This document shows, piece after piece, positions 26,191-38,222 of a DNA stretch of 64,000 nt. The stretch comes from Protonemura montana (taxonomy: Eukaryota > Arthropoda > Insecta > Plecoptera > Nemouridae): NCBI GenBank assembly GCA_947568835.1, contig OX387607.1, forward strand, positions 14,585,701 through 14,649,700, written 5' to 3'. The stretch's first letter is position 1, and every line of letters starts with the position of its first letter. The position numbers and the translations under genes are program-made. The notes beneath the pieces were generated by a model that saw nothing but the letters and a program-made list of their open reading frames with translations, had not been told where the DNA came from and made no database searches.

Positions 26191-29100
26191 AAAACTCAGT
26201 GCTTATAGCTTGTTTGGAGAGTTTTTGGATTTTAAAAAAGCTTCTCGCATGGGCTTCTTTGCTAGTGGAATTTTTTGAAATGTTTTTCAAAATACCATGT
26301 TACATGACTCTCAATCGACTTTTAGAAACATTCATCGATTTTTTTTTTCTTAATTTACTTATTTAATAGTTATGATTATTACTATTTCATCTAGCTTTAT
26401 AGTATGAAGCTGTTCAAGTATGCTCTAGTAAAGCATATTGAATCAGAAAGCTTGTCCTGGTATAAGTTCTATATCAGGATATATAAGGTCAGCTTTATCA
26501 TTCAAGTTTCAAAGCCAATTCAACGGCGGCAGAATTGTTTGACAAGTTGAAATATGCATATCTGCCACTGGAAGGTATATACTAAAATTTCAATGAGCGC
26601 TAGTCAGTACCAGAAGAGAAACTCGAGGGAACGTTCGATACCAGAGTGTATTTGAACAAAAAAAAATTAAACCGTTCGCTCCCTATTGGGAACTGGTTCA
26701 TTGATACGGCTCGGTTCAGTGGACAGATTACAAGCTTGTTTATACAGGTCCAAATTAGATTTTATTATGAATAATGTAAGTTTGATTAGGGTAGCTAGAA
26801 GAAATATCGTTTTCTGGTTGACATATATTATTAACTATTTAATACACCAACCAGAAAACAGTAGTAAGTATATTTTATCTTGATTACTTTTTTAAATAAT
26901 TCACTTTACAGCATTACTTTTCTTGCATTGATCCAATTATTAGCATTTTTACAAGATTCCTAGTGTCTTCTTCGTAGATCACAAAGACAAAAATGTATTT
27001 TTTATCCTAAAACTACTGCCAAGCGAATTAGCATAGAACAGCAAGCAATGTCATTGCACTATCCGATGCCAACACTTTGACACAGTACCCAGTTATTTAC
27101 ATTGTTTCAGCAAAAGGTTCGCTCGCCAGTGGAAAGTTAATTCGATTTTGGAGCTAATCGTACACTTCCAGATAGCAAAGGGGAACATTGTGACACCACA
27201 TCTTATAAGAAACTATGCGTTTGATCCTAGGTTTAAATCTTTGCTATGCTTTGAACAAGGCTGTTAATATCAGGTACTAGAATCTGGTCTCTACATATTA
27301 GCACTAACTATCGGAGCCTGATAATTAGTGCTAAATTAGTGCTTCGTCCCCTCTTGGTATTTGCAGTATTGCTTAAATAGGTTTAGAAGATATTTTTGTA
27401 AATTTAATTTTAATTTTTTGAGGCTGAAATCTTTGCTAGTTTTTTAGCAAGGTTAAGCAAGGAACCTGGCTCTTTCATATTAGCACTGATAATAGGAGAA
27501 ATCCTTATAATTTAGTGTTATGTTTCCCTTTAAATGTTAGGATTAGTGCTAGGATTTTGTCCGACATAAATTCATTTTTCCAGGGGGTGGTGAGACTAGT
27601 TCACACTTACCCACCGGACCTTTAATTATTATTGGCTAGCTGTCATATAACTTACCCTTTCACTCTTGATTAAGAACTTATAGGTTCAGGCAAAATGTTG
27701 GGAGAAACCAAATCAATAGAGAAACCAATAGATTGATGCGTCTATTTCAATCGGTTTCAAACAAAATAACTATTTATAGAAACTATAGCTTTGATTTTGA
27801 AAAATTATACATGAGCTTATAAAAAGTAATTCGTTTTTGTTTCCCTTCGAAGCGTATTCAAATTCGTGTTCCACACACAAGAAACGCAAATGCGCGAAGC
27901 CAGCGCGACGAACATTTCGTGGTCCTGTCTCGATATTTCAGTCTATCTATGCTAATGTGCATTACACTTAGTTGGATACCCGAGGGGATAACAACCCGGA
28001 GGCGGTCCCGCTCACATACACAAAAGAGAAAAGAAAATGAAGAGAAAAGACGTCCGGAAAATGAAGAAACGACGGACGTGAGTATAAAAAAAAAACTCTC
28101 TGAAAGAAAGGCGAATCTCGTCAAGTGGAACGTTCATCAGTGATTTTCATGCGCACCCGTGCCCGCAAACAATGTTGGCAAATGCAGATAGGCTGTCGCG
28201 GGGTGAAAGGTAGAGACAAGCTGCTGCATAAAAGTTTAAAAACAATCAACTCCGTGTTGATAGGTTTTACGTTGATTCTGGAGGCCGTGGAACTGTGTGA
28301 CACGTGCTGCGAAGCTTTGCCGTGGGATTTTAGCGAACTAAACCACGTTTCGCTGTTGGAAAAAGTGGTACCCGAGCCATACGTTTTGTTACTATAAAAA
28401 CATTTTCTTCTCTTATATTTGGGGAATTATGCAAACTGCAGATCTTCTATGAAAGTAAAAGTAAACTCTCGGTATTTTTCAGGGGTGTGCAGTTATTTTA
28501 TCTCAAATAAGTTTTGGTAATTTTAGATTCAAGGTCGGCTCAAAATAAATTGCTTTTCTCTGCTAAATAGATCTCTAATATGATTCTGTGATTGTCGAAA
28601 CCCAAACAAATTGGCTACAATTGTTGTATTTCTATTTGACTAGCATCATGCTGGCATATTGTTAGCAACAATGAAATTAATTTAAGTTGACAACCAATTG
28701 AATAAAACAAAAAATAAAAACACTTGAATCAATTCAGTAACCTCGATACCAAACATAAATTGAACGCATTCTGAAACAAGCTACGCATGTTTGAAACGGA
28801 ACGAGTTGCATCTCTATAGGCCGTGAAATAGTGAAAAACAACCGTTATAAGTTCGTCATCTTCAGATATTTTATATAAGCTTCATGGGAACATTAAAACT
28901 GCAAGCTAAGCAAACTGTTATTTTTGGCATCCTATCTCCAAAGCCTTTTTGCGCCCAATAATAATATTATTAGTGCTTTGAGTGCTGCCGAATCCAGCCT
29001 CTTTCAGCTTTCTCAAGAGCTATTATCAAAGCCATCTAGGGTAGCAAATGTTCGTCGCAATGACAATAGAAAATGTTCAGTTCTAAATAATTATATATTT

Positions 29101-32100
29101 TTTTTTTGACAAAACTGCTACAAAACGCAATTCATCTGAAAAAAATGTCACATATTTCTTAGTTTCGCTGCATAATTGCTAGAAATTTCCATGATGAAAA
29201 TCTGACAGAATGTATCCATGTTACGATTGACTCAAACATTAAACATGGGACTTTTTTTAAAACATTGAACATTGTTCTATATTGCAGCTTGGTCGCGCAA
29301 ACGGTCTGGCGCATGATATCAGTCTTGCCAACCCCTTTAAACCGCTTACGCTCTAACGCCCTGACACAATTCCTCACACGACGTGGCTGCTGCCAGGTAT
29401 AATAAAGCAATAAGTAGCAGCCAGAGAGCAATATGCAATAAGCCAGAGATACAATAAGTAAAACAGCTGACACGCTCGCGAGAAGAAAAGTCGACCGGTT
29501 TATGGCAAGATCTGAAATTGAGATAGCAATTGTACAGCATCTGGTTGTCGAGAGAGATTTGCAAAAACCTCCAGTTTCTCTACAACAGCATTCTTTCGGC
29601 GTTCTAATATCGAAAACGGTGATATTGCTGAAATAACTTCACTCCAAAGCGTTCTGTGGCTTGCACGAAAATCCAATAACCGATTCTCGTGTAAATTTTC
29701 GGTTAATAATTTAAAAGCTGTAACGTGAGTAGGCAATTTTCGCATGAAAAATAACGTCTTGATAACCGATAATCCAATCACAAAACACGGAAAACCAATC
29801 AAGAGAAAGTTGTATTTTCTAACCGACATTAGCAGCACTAGTCAGGTATCATTAAGTCTCCGCTTTCTTTGATAGATGGCAGCGCAGTCTGGTTTTTGCC
29901 ACGTGCAACAAGTGCTGCGCAACAGATGGCAGATCGCGTCGTTTTGTCGGATGTTTCTTGCGCGTGCCGCTAGAGCGAGTTGGTAGGCGACGATGCAGCT
30001 GTTTTAGTTCCGATTGCTATCAACAGGTTGGGAAGGGTTGCTGGCTGGTGGGGTGAAACTGAGATTTTATATCATGACTATAGGTGGCGGATGCCGACTG
30101 GAAAGGTGTCTATTTCGGGATTCGTAATTCTACAGGTTGCTGCATTTTTGTATACAGCGTTAGTTTATTAAACGCCAAAGATGACCGAATTTACATAACC
30201 TCACAAGGTTTTCATAAATTATTATATATTTTTTAATTTAGTGGGCCTTTATTTTTGCATCAAAATTGTTCTTTTAATGATCTTTGGGTGATTTCTCATA
30301 ATTGTTTACTACGAACCGTTACATAATCATAATCATATATGTATGCCTTAAAAAAATTGTAACTTCGGTCTTTTTCATTGGACACTTTCCTCTGAGAGAA
30401 ATATCTTTAGAAAATTCACTGGCAGTTTAGCACATGGCAAATGTCAGCTCTGCTTGGGTACTCTTATCTTTGGTCATCCCACTTGAGTAATGTTTAACAT
30501 AATTTGTCAAAGGTATCTTTATAAATATGAGTTTCGCAATGTCCTTTTACCATCTTGTAGTTTTAGATTTTTTGCCCGTGCTGCGCTCTATCAACGTGAC
30601 GCATCGTTAACCGCAGGCAAGCCACGTTATTTAACGCGCTACAAATAGCATTGCATAACATTACAGGCAAACGTGTTTTTATATGGAGCGTGCTGTTGCG
30701 TGCGATAAAGTGTCAATAGAAATCTAGCGAACAAAACACAGTTTGTCCATCAAAAACAAGCAAACAAACAAACAAACTGGAACCGCGGGATTCATATTTT
30801 GAAACGTGTCCACACGCGCTAGCTGCTATCTTCTAAGCAGCACCCACACCAAATGGAATGGCCAGTGATTCGAAAATGTACACTCAAATACGCGTTTACA
30901 TGGAAATGGTTACTTTTAATCGGGTTTTATTTAAATTAACACTCTGTTAACTGGTCTGTTACCTTTAATTCTCCGTCAGGGAATAATAACGCGCTATAAA
31001 AGGATAAACCAAGAAATGTGAACAGAATTTTGTAAATCTAGGCTAAACCAAAATTGAATTTTTATGCTTAAAGGGTTTATAGAAGGATATTTTTATTTGT
31101 ATGTGTAATTTTTATTATAAGACGTGTTTCAAATAATATCTTATGTAAAATGGTAGAAATGAAACAAAATAAACAAACAAACAAACAAACAAACGATTTG
31201 TTGTGTTGAAACGAACGCCAATAGATACAACAGAGCCAGTTAGTACACAAAACGCATAAATCAATCAAGAAATCGATTCAATTTTTAGGTATAAGATTTA
31301 AGTTTTAGAATATTATTAGTATTATTAGTATTATTTAGAGTATAGATGATAAAATGTGAAGCCGATCCATTACACAGAGACAAAGCAAACGAGCCAAAAT
31401 TCACAAAATTAAGTCAAAAGTTTTCGAAAACTGCACAACTGCATAATTTTGACGGATTTAACATATTAGCAAAGTTTGGTAAAAAATTATCAAACGCTTT
31501 TGGCATTACAACTTCAAAATGGTTATACAAATCTAAAAATTTTCGTAAATTTAGAATAGTTTCAAAATAATTAAAACGATTTTGCTGAAAAGCGCAGGGA
31601 GTCAATGTTAAAAACACAAGCATATTCTGTGCAAATTTCGTTTAAATCCGAGTAAGCGTTTAGTCGCAAGAACGCAAAGAAAAATTTAAAAAAAGAAACG
31701 CACACAGGTGATTTTTTTTCCGGGGTAAGTGAGATTTAAGATTTTGCCACGCTCATAAATTATATTCCTCGCCTCTTAAAGTACGTTTGACTTGAAATTT
31801 AAGCAATAAGAAATATATAAAATAATAGATTAAAATAAAATAAACAGCTAATAATAATAATAATTACAATGATGATTTTTAACTAATCTACTTATGAGTT
31901 CAATCGGTCAAGTGCCTGAGCTGCAAAAGTATCAAACACCAATAAAGAGACAAACATACGTCCGCAACGCAAAGAAAATAAAGTAACCGCAGTTTCTCTC
32001 TTCTAGTTCCACAAAGATTTACGCACTTAAAAAGACTTCTTAATGGTGAATCCCGTACAACAACTCTGTGTCCATCGTATTTCATTCACGCAGCAGGCAG

Positions 32101-32287
32101 GGGAATAAAACGGGGAGTGCCGCGTTACTTTACACCAGGACTTAAGTTCTCCCCAAGGAGCGATCACAGAACTCATGGATACCCTAGTGGCAAGGTGCCG
32201 TTTCAAACGTGGAATACTGTTTGTTACTTTTGCCGCGTTCCAGGAGACTCCATGTAAAAGTGGAAAGAGTTTCATACTTGACAAAAA
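26191..32287. other. Non-coding stretch
   Basis: Many short frames on both strands (for example 28125-28397 and 29500-29838), none with recognisable motifs. AAAC microsatellites lie near 30.76 and 31.17 kb. Confidence 0.5.
31162..31194. repeat. (AAAC)n microsatellite
   Basis: About seven aaac units. A similar short run lies at 30755-30778. Confidence 0.85.
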
Positions 32288-32400
32288 CTTTTTAAACTGG
32301 GTTTTGAATGCTAGGTTACGAAAAAATAACTTTCCCAGCGTTTCGTTATTTGCATCTGTTACTATATCAAGATTGAAAGCAGTCCTTGATAAAGTCACAG

Positions 32401-32817
32401 GTGACAATCATACACATGTCCAGTTCTGTTTGGGAGAGAGATTGGAGAGAGAAAGTTAAGCAACACTGCGCTGTGTCAGGTATTGGATGGGTGACAATCA
32501 TACACATGACCAGTTCTGTTCGGGAGAGAGATTGGAGAGAGAAAGTTAAGCAACACTGCGCTGTGTCAGGTATTGGATGGGTGACAATCATACACATAAC
32601 CAGTTCTGTTCGGGAGAGAGATTGGAGAGAGAAAGTTAAGCAACACTGCGCTGTGTCAGGTATTGGATGGGTGACAATCATACACATAACCAGTTCTGTT
32701 CGGGAGAGAGATTGGAGAGAGAAAGTTAAGCAACACTGCGCTTTGTCAGGTATTGGATGGGTGACAATCATACACATAACCAGTTCTGTTCGGGAGAGAG
32801 GTTGGAGGGATGAAAGT
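32401..32817 (+). repeat. 90-bp tandem array of 5S-derived SINE heads
   Basis: About 4.5 units have an exact 90-bp period (caacactgcg at 32461, 32551, 32641 and 32731). Each contains gttaagcaacactgcg, then ggtattggatgggtgac, which match box A, the intermediate element and box C of the 5S rRNA internal promoter. The copies are nearly identical, so expansion or homogenisation is recent. Both strands are open over parts of the array because 90 is a multiple of three; no protein is implied. Confidence 0.9.
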
Positions 32818-33112
32818 TAATACAGCAACTTAATTTGTCTTGCTTATCAACCTCTCGACAGCATGGATTTGTGGAGGAATCCTGTTGTTCGAGTTGTACC
32901 GTCCTTCGGAAGGGACGTTAAGTAAGTGGTCCCCTTGCTCTTCGACAGGTGTAGGCTACCTGCCGGCACCGAGTTTCCTCTCCTCCTTTCTAGGCTATGT
33001 TAAGTTCATTATCATTCTTATCATCATCCACTCATTCACCGACGCCATTAGACCAGTGCTGCATGGCCAGATGTCAAAATAGTGCGTCGTTAAACACAAC
33101 AAACCAATCAAT
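32818..33112 (+). mobile_element. 5S-derived SINE body and 3' tail, downstream of the 90-bp array
   Basis: The body matches copies at 48342 and 63497: tacagcaactt, ctctcgacagcatggattt, gtaccgtccttcggaaggga and gacgccattagaccagtg, ending in tgcgtcgttaaacac and aaaccaatcaatc. It forms one element with the array before it. Confidence 0.85.
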
Positions 33113-33840
33113 CTTATTTGATATTCATTTAGCATTCAAACCCAGTTTAAATCGTTTTTGTCAAAACTAGTGCTAAGGTTAGATAAAGTATAAATGAGTC
33201 TTAAAACCATAATGTTCGATACTTATTTTTTTGTTTTTAATTATTATGCTTTTAAAAGTGGACTAGGATTTTCAAAACGATACATTTTACAAGATTCTAG
33301 CTCCACTGAGAAATAAAAGTTAGTCAATCAGCACATATTTTCACCTGTTAAATTTCAAAGAAGCGATTTTACCGTAACTTGTTTTTCTGCAAGGGCTTTT
33401 ACTATGTTTTGGTCACTAAACCCTCCATAACATTTTAAGTAACGCTGTTTACCCGCACATGCTCCTAATTGCTACCTATTAGAGTAAACATTTTCTTTAA
33501 TTAATTACTCGTTACCTTGCGCTGATATTACCTATCAACTACGCAGTTATGTGGTGGCTTGAAAACCAGATGGAACCCAGTGCAATCCAATTAAAACAAT
33601 AATAACCCGTGTATTGCCATATAGAACACATACCTACATGTGATTTTAACAATCAGTTTAAAAATATATAATTAAGAGCACACAATATTGTTCTGCCGAG
33701 TAAAAACAACTTTCAATGTGACATTCTTTTGAGCTTTTTTAATTAGTGTCAGTCCTTTTATTTTAATATATTTGGGCAAAGAATTAAAACATTTTTATAC
33801 CTGCATACTCAGTAATGCCCAGTGAAAACTAGTAAAAACC

Positions 33841-33904
33841 AGTTTAACTCCGTTCAACTCAGTTTAACTCAGTTTAACTCAGTTTAACTCAGTTTAACTC
33901 AGTG
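33841..33904. repeat. 10-bp tandem repeat agtttaactc
   Basis: Six units of agtttaactc (the second reads cgttcaactc), followed by a partial unit agtgaaac. Confidence 0.9.
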
Positions 33905-35183
33905 AAACGCATTGGGATTCCCAGTGATCTCGAGTTATAAATCAAACAACATGTTCTAGCGTGTGCAACTCGGCGCCTCCACCACTTGCACGGTTCGCAT
34001 CTTTGAATGAAATGTTTTATTAAAAAATGTAAATCAAATTAAAAAAGTTCTCTACGCATTTTTAATCTTCACATTGTATGATTCAAGAGAATTATTATAT
34101 TTTTCATCAGTTCGTGCAATTTAAACAAACTTAATAAACGCAGCAGAGTTTTATATTGGAACAATAAGCCGATACCGAAGTTTTAGTCCGAAATCGCGGA
34201 ATCTCAGCGAAAAATAATGAATTATATTTGCTCTTAGACTCTTTATTCTACGGATATAATGTTACATAAAAATAGGAACGATTTTATGCGGAGAAAAATA
34301 CGTTTTCTTAGAAGTATTCCATAGGAAACATAATTGACAATCTTGTGTTTGCCAATACGAAAAGAGTAACTGAAAAATACGGAATCCACTTTCTTCTCCA
34401 CTCGTCTTTGAGACAACCTTCATCGCTCGATAATCTTGACACGATCGTCTTCACCAAGAACGAAGGACGAACAAAAAAAAATAACAAACCTCCTTCAATT
34501 TTCACCCAATCAATTTCTAGTAGCGTCTATTATTGGCGGGCTTAATTTTGACAAATAGCCCCTCCAGGGAGTCCAGCCGGCAGAGAGAAGAGAGCAATCA
34601 TCCACAGCATCTCGACAAGGGTGCAGAAGGCGCCGCCGTGGCGCCTACCATTCACAGTGGCGAGATGGACACGCAGACAGCTCCGTTAAGGTGGTTCATC
34701 CGGAACTTGAAAATCGACATTAGATCAAATCTGTTTGCGTGGCTTTATTTTCACGTGTAGCTGAGTTACTAATCAAATGTTCAAAGCATAATTCTGCGGG
34801 AAATTTGTGGAAAACTCGGAAAAACAAACTGTTTTGCTGTCGCCTTCGGTTTCCCGAGAGGTAATAGAATTGAGAGATTCGCAATTTTTCCTTACATCAA
34901 TAATACTGATCTTGAGAGAGTTACAAGTTTTCAGACATCTTACTTATCTTATTCCAAATAAAATAATTGTTTTTCAAAGTGTTAAAATTGAGTAAAAAAA
35001 CTCCGCCCGTGTTTCAGCACCAAAATCTCATCAGTAAATACAATTTTGAAAGCAATATTTTTTAATCTACATCGTGAAGCACGACGATTTCATAAATATT
35101 AGTCTTATCTCGATCAGACAAATAGTTTCAATGAAACCTAAGTCCACGTAAGTCGGAGTGCAGCGCTATATTATGTATGGTAG

Positions 35184-36080
35184 CTACCGACAGCGAGTCC
35201 GGGCGAGTCGCTCAGACGCGCTGTCAGTAGATCCTCCTAACAGCTGAGTGGGGAGACCCATGAGTCGCTCTGACGCGCTGTCAGTAGATCCTCCTAACAG
35301 CGGAGTGGGGAGACCCATGAGTCGCTCAGACGCGCTGTCAGTAGATCCTCCTAACAGCGGAGTGGGGAGACCCATGAGTCGCTCAGACGCGCTGTCAGTA
35401 GATCCTCCTAACAGCGGAGTGGGGAGACACATGAATCGCTCAGACGCGCTGTCAGTAGATCCTCCTAACAGCTGAGTGGGGAGACCCATGAGTCGCTCTG
35501 ACGCGCTGTCAGTAGATCCTCCTAACAGCGGAGTGGGGAGACCCATGAGTCGCTCAGACGCGCTGTCAGTAGATCCTCCTAACAGCGGAGTGGGGAGACC
35601 CATGAATCGCTCAGACGCGCTGTCAGTAGATCCTCCTAACAGCGGAGTGGGGAGACACATGAATCGCTGAGACGCGCTGTCAGTAGATCCTCCTAACAGC
35701 GGAGTGGGGAGACCCATGAATCGCTCAGACGCGCTGTCAGTAGATCCTCCTAACAGCGGAGTGGGGAGACCCATGAGTCGCTCAGACGCGCGGTCAGTAG
35801 ATCCTCCTAACAGCGGAGTGGGGAGACCCATGAATCGCTCAGACGCGCTGTCAGTAGATCCTCCTAACAGCGGAGTGGGGAGACCCATGAATCGCTCAGA
35901 CGCGCTGTCAGTAGATCCTCCTAACAGCGGAGTGGGGAGATCCATGAATCGGCTTAAATTACGCCAAGTGGTTGATGTTTTGGTTGTGACACGAAGTGAA
36001 GGCTGCAGAAGTCGTATTTCCGTGGGAAGACAGCAATATAAAGTAATGCAAGAGATGGGGTAAGAACTCACAATCATCAT
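35184..36080 (-). CDS. Questionable 298-codon repeat ORF over the 57-bp satellite
   Basis: The minus strand from the ATG at 36080 reads about 50 unique residues and then 13 copies of a 19-residue unit (LPTPLLGGSTDSASERFMG) to a stop at 35184. No signal peptide, domain or homology is recognised. Variation among units is mostly conservative on this strand (F/L, G/C, P/Q), while the plus strand gains stops. That is weak support for a real secreted or structural repeat protein. The simpler view is a satellite whose unit length is divisible by three. Confidence 0.15.
   Translation of the reverse strand: MMIVSSYPISCITLYCCLPTEIRLLQPSLRVTTKTSTTWRNLSRFMDLPTPLLGGSTDSASERFMGLPTPLLGGSTDSASERFMGLPTPLLGGSTDRASERLMGLPTPLLGGSTDSASERFMGLPTPLLGGSTDSASQRFMCLPTPLLGGSTDSASERFMGLPTPLLGGSTDSASERLMGLPTPLLGGSTDSASERLMGLPTQLLGGSTDSASERFMCLPTPLLGGSTDSASERLMGLPTPLLGGSTDSASERLMGLPTPLLGGSTDSASERLMGLPTQLLGGSTDSASERLARTRCR
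35207..35952. repeat. 57-bp satellite, 13 units
   Basis: Units recur with exact 57-bp spacing from 35207 to 35948, each containing gctcagacgcgctgtcagta, gatcctcctaacagcgg and agtggggagacccatga. It is GC-rich compared with its surroundings and highly homogeneous. Because 57 is a multiple of three, frames stay open: the minus strand across the whole array (ORF 35184-36080), the plus strand in three pieces broken by TGA. Confidence 0.95.
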
Positions 36081-38222
36081 AAGGTGAAAGACAATTAGTA
36101 ATTTTAGATAAAATATTTGGTCTTGCCGTACTGAAGGAGTTTAAATTTTAGAGTTTAAATATTATGTAAAACATAAAGGATTTTACTTTTGATTTTTTTT
36201 TCCGAATTTTTTTCGCCGCTTGCCAAAATCATCAACTTGAACTTGAACTGAAAAAAATGACTGTTAACTAAAATTCAGTAAGTCGTTTATAAGAACATGA
36301 GGACACTTTTGAGAAAATACGTCTGGTGTGTCAAAACTAAATCTTTCATCTACACTCTAGAGACTTTCGAGGATTTGATACTTCCTAAGAAGGAGAGGAA
36401 CATAAAAAGTTCATTTAATTCACCAACTCTTGACCACTTGACGCTGTCTCCATGTCCATCATACGAACCGCCGCCACTGTATAACGGCAAAGAACGGCAT
36501 CCCGTGGGGTTCTAGGCAAATAACGAAACACGACTGCTTGAAAACGCACCCCACGATTTAGACATTAAGCCACATTGATTGGGTTTGATGGCCGGTCGAA
36601 GGTATTGCCCTCTAGCTTAAAGACTTGTTGGGAAGGCCAAAGTTTGATGCTCTTTTTAAGTGTTCCCTCGCGACCAGTTGACTTGCGTCGAACTGGCGTG
36701 TTCGCAATTAATAAAAAGAAAAGTCAATTTAATATCAAGCAACATTGAACGAACTGTCGCTTCCAGTTACTTCAAATGTCCGACATCGTGGGGTTCGATT
36801 CTGCAGTCATCAACTTTAATCAACTTTAGTGACCTTGACAATCAACCGGGAAAATCAAGGTTACCGATCGCGCTGCAATGAGGCACAGACAAAATAGAGA
36901 AAATAACTGTGTATTGGTAATTTTTTAAAACGAAAACCAAAAATTGTTTCACAGATTTGCTTTAAACAACTATTCTTTTGTGTCTTTGCTCGTATATCAC
37001 CAAAATTGTCTTTAAAAACAAATAATTGATAACTAATTATAGGGTACGTCATTATAGGGTATAGTGATATTAATATTAATTTGTCTAATTAATATCATGT
37101 TTTCTGACAATACCAGTAAGTTGTGATGGTATTTCAGCGTCTGACATTCACGTTCAACAAAGTTAAACCCAAACAGTTATTGGAAACTCTAATTGGACAC
37201 TTTTCTTACAGTAAACTTACCTGTTTCCATCTGTTTTCATTTCAAACCATTTTTGCGGTAAACATCACCAATTACAGAGTGCAAACGACATGTGATCACA
37301 CTCTAAATTCTAACTCCAATCACTTTAAATTCAACGTAAACGAAGATTATTGTGAAATAGCTTACAGTGTCAATCTAAAGCCTGATATATTTCAAAGTTT
37401 CATCGATCATTAGCAACTAAGTGTATCCTAGCACACCCTTTAACAAACTTCGCGCGTCTGGGTGGAACCATCACTATAATAGAACGTGCTGGTAATCTAA
37501 AGTTATGCCAGTACCAAAGGAAGGAAGCGGACTAACGCATAATAGGATTAGATATCGACTAGATATATTGTAAATAGGAACTTGCGTAGGTATATATTGC
37601 GATGCAACAGGAAAAGCTTAAGTCTGGATAAGTTCTAAGCAGCATTACACCTTCTTAATCCTTGGTAAACCGTCTCACAGGCATATCGACCCGTGAAACT
37701 GGAGCTAAGGTGCTAAGACCGCGAAATTGAATCCACGAGGATGTAAATTGAATGAGATGAGCACCAGCTTCTTTTTACGGAAACGAAAATTTTAAATTGA
37801 AATTTTCTTTTTAGCCACTTAAAATGTTTTAATTTGGCTCTTTCGGTGCGTGTTTTCACTAGAATGCTAACGCTGCTTGCTCATACAACCAAACAAATAT
37901 AAAATCTTGAACGTGTAACATTACTGTGAGATATTTTGATTGTTTGCGGAAACGTTTCCATCAAAATGTTCTTTTTCCATTCTCATTTCAGCGTTGGAGA
38001 TCTCTGAAATGTAAAATTCCAATGTGGTACTATTAGAACAATGAATTGACAATTGCAGGAACTCAACACCACATCGAAATCAGATAAAAAAAATCCCATA
38101 GTCCAGAGTCTAGAGTCAAACAAACTTTCAAGCACAACAGTGGTTTGTTCACAAAGTTTCTTTTATCATAATAAAGACAACTATAAAAAGTAGAAGTCAC
38201 TGTAGAAAACGACTATAAGCAA
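36081..38222. other. Region downstream of the DCLK-like gene
   Basis: It should hold the 3' untranslated region of the minus-strand gene in its upper part. On the minus strand no canonical AATAAA is seen just below 38223; GATAAA near 38164 is a variant candidate. The plus frame 37123-37413 is not recognised. Confidence 0.4.

Larger units (their letters stand above)
32288..33212. mobile_element. Hammerhead-like fold-back copy interrupted by a 5S-SINE with tandem heads
   Basis: The left arm is 32288-32390 (aaactgggttttgaatgctag). The right arm begins with ccttgataaagtcacag at 32383-32400 and resumes only at 33124 (catttagcattcaaa), continuing to 33212 (ttaaaaccat). The 32401-33112 interval is the 5S-derived SINE and its 90-bp array. 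The SINE therefore appears nested in an older element. No clear duplication flanks the nested insert. Confidence 0.7.

Noticed and set aside
32367-32820. Long ORFs on both strands over the 90-bp array
   Set aside because: The unit length is divisible by three, so frames stay open on both strands; the sequence is a 5S-SINE head array.
36790-36815. tRNA gene suggested by ggggttcgattctgc
   Set aside because: A B-box-like match only; no A box or acceptor stem can be folded around it.
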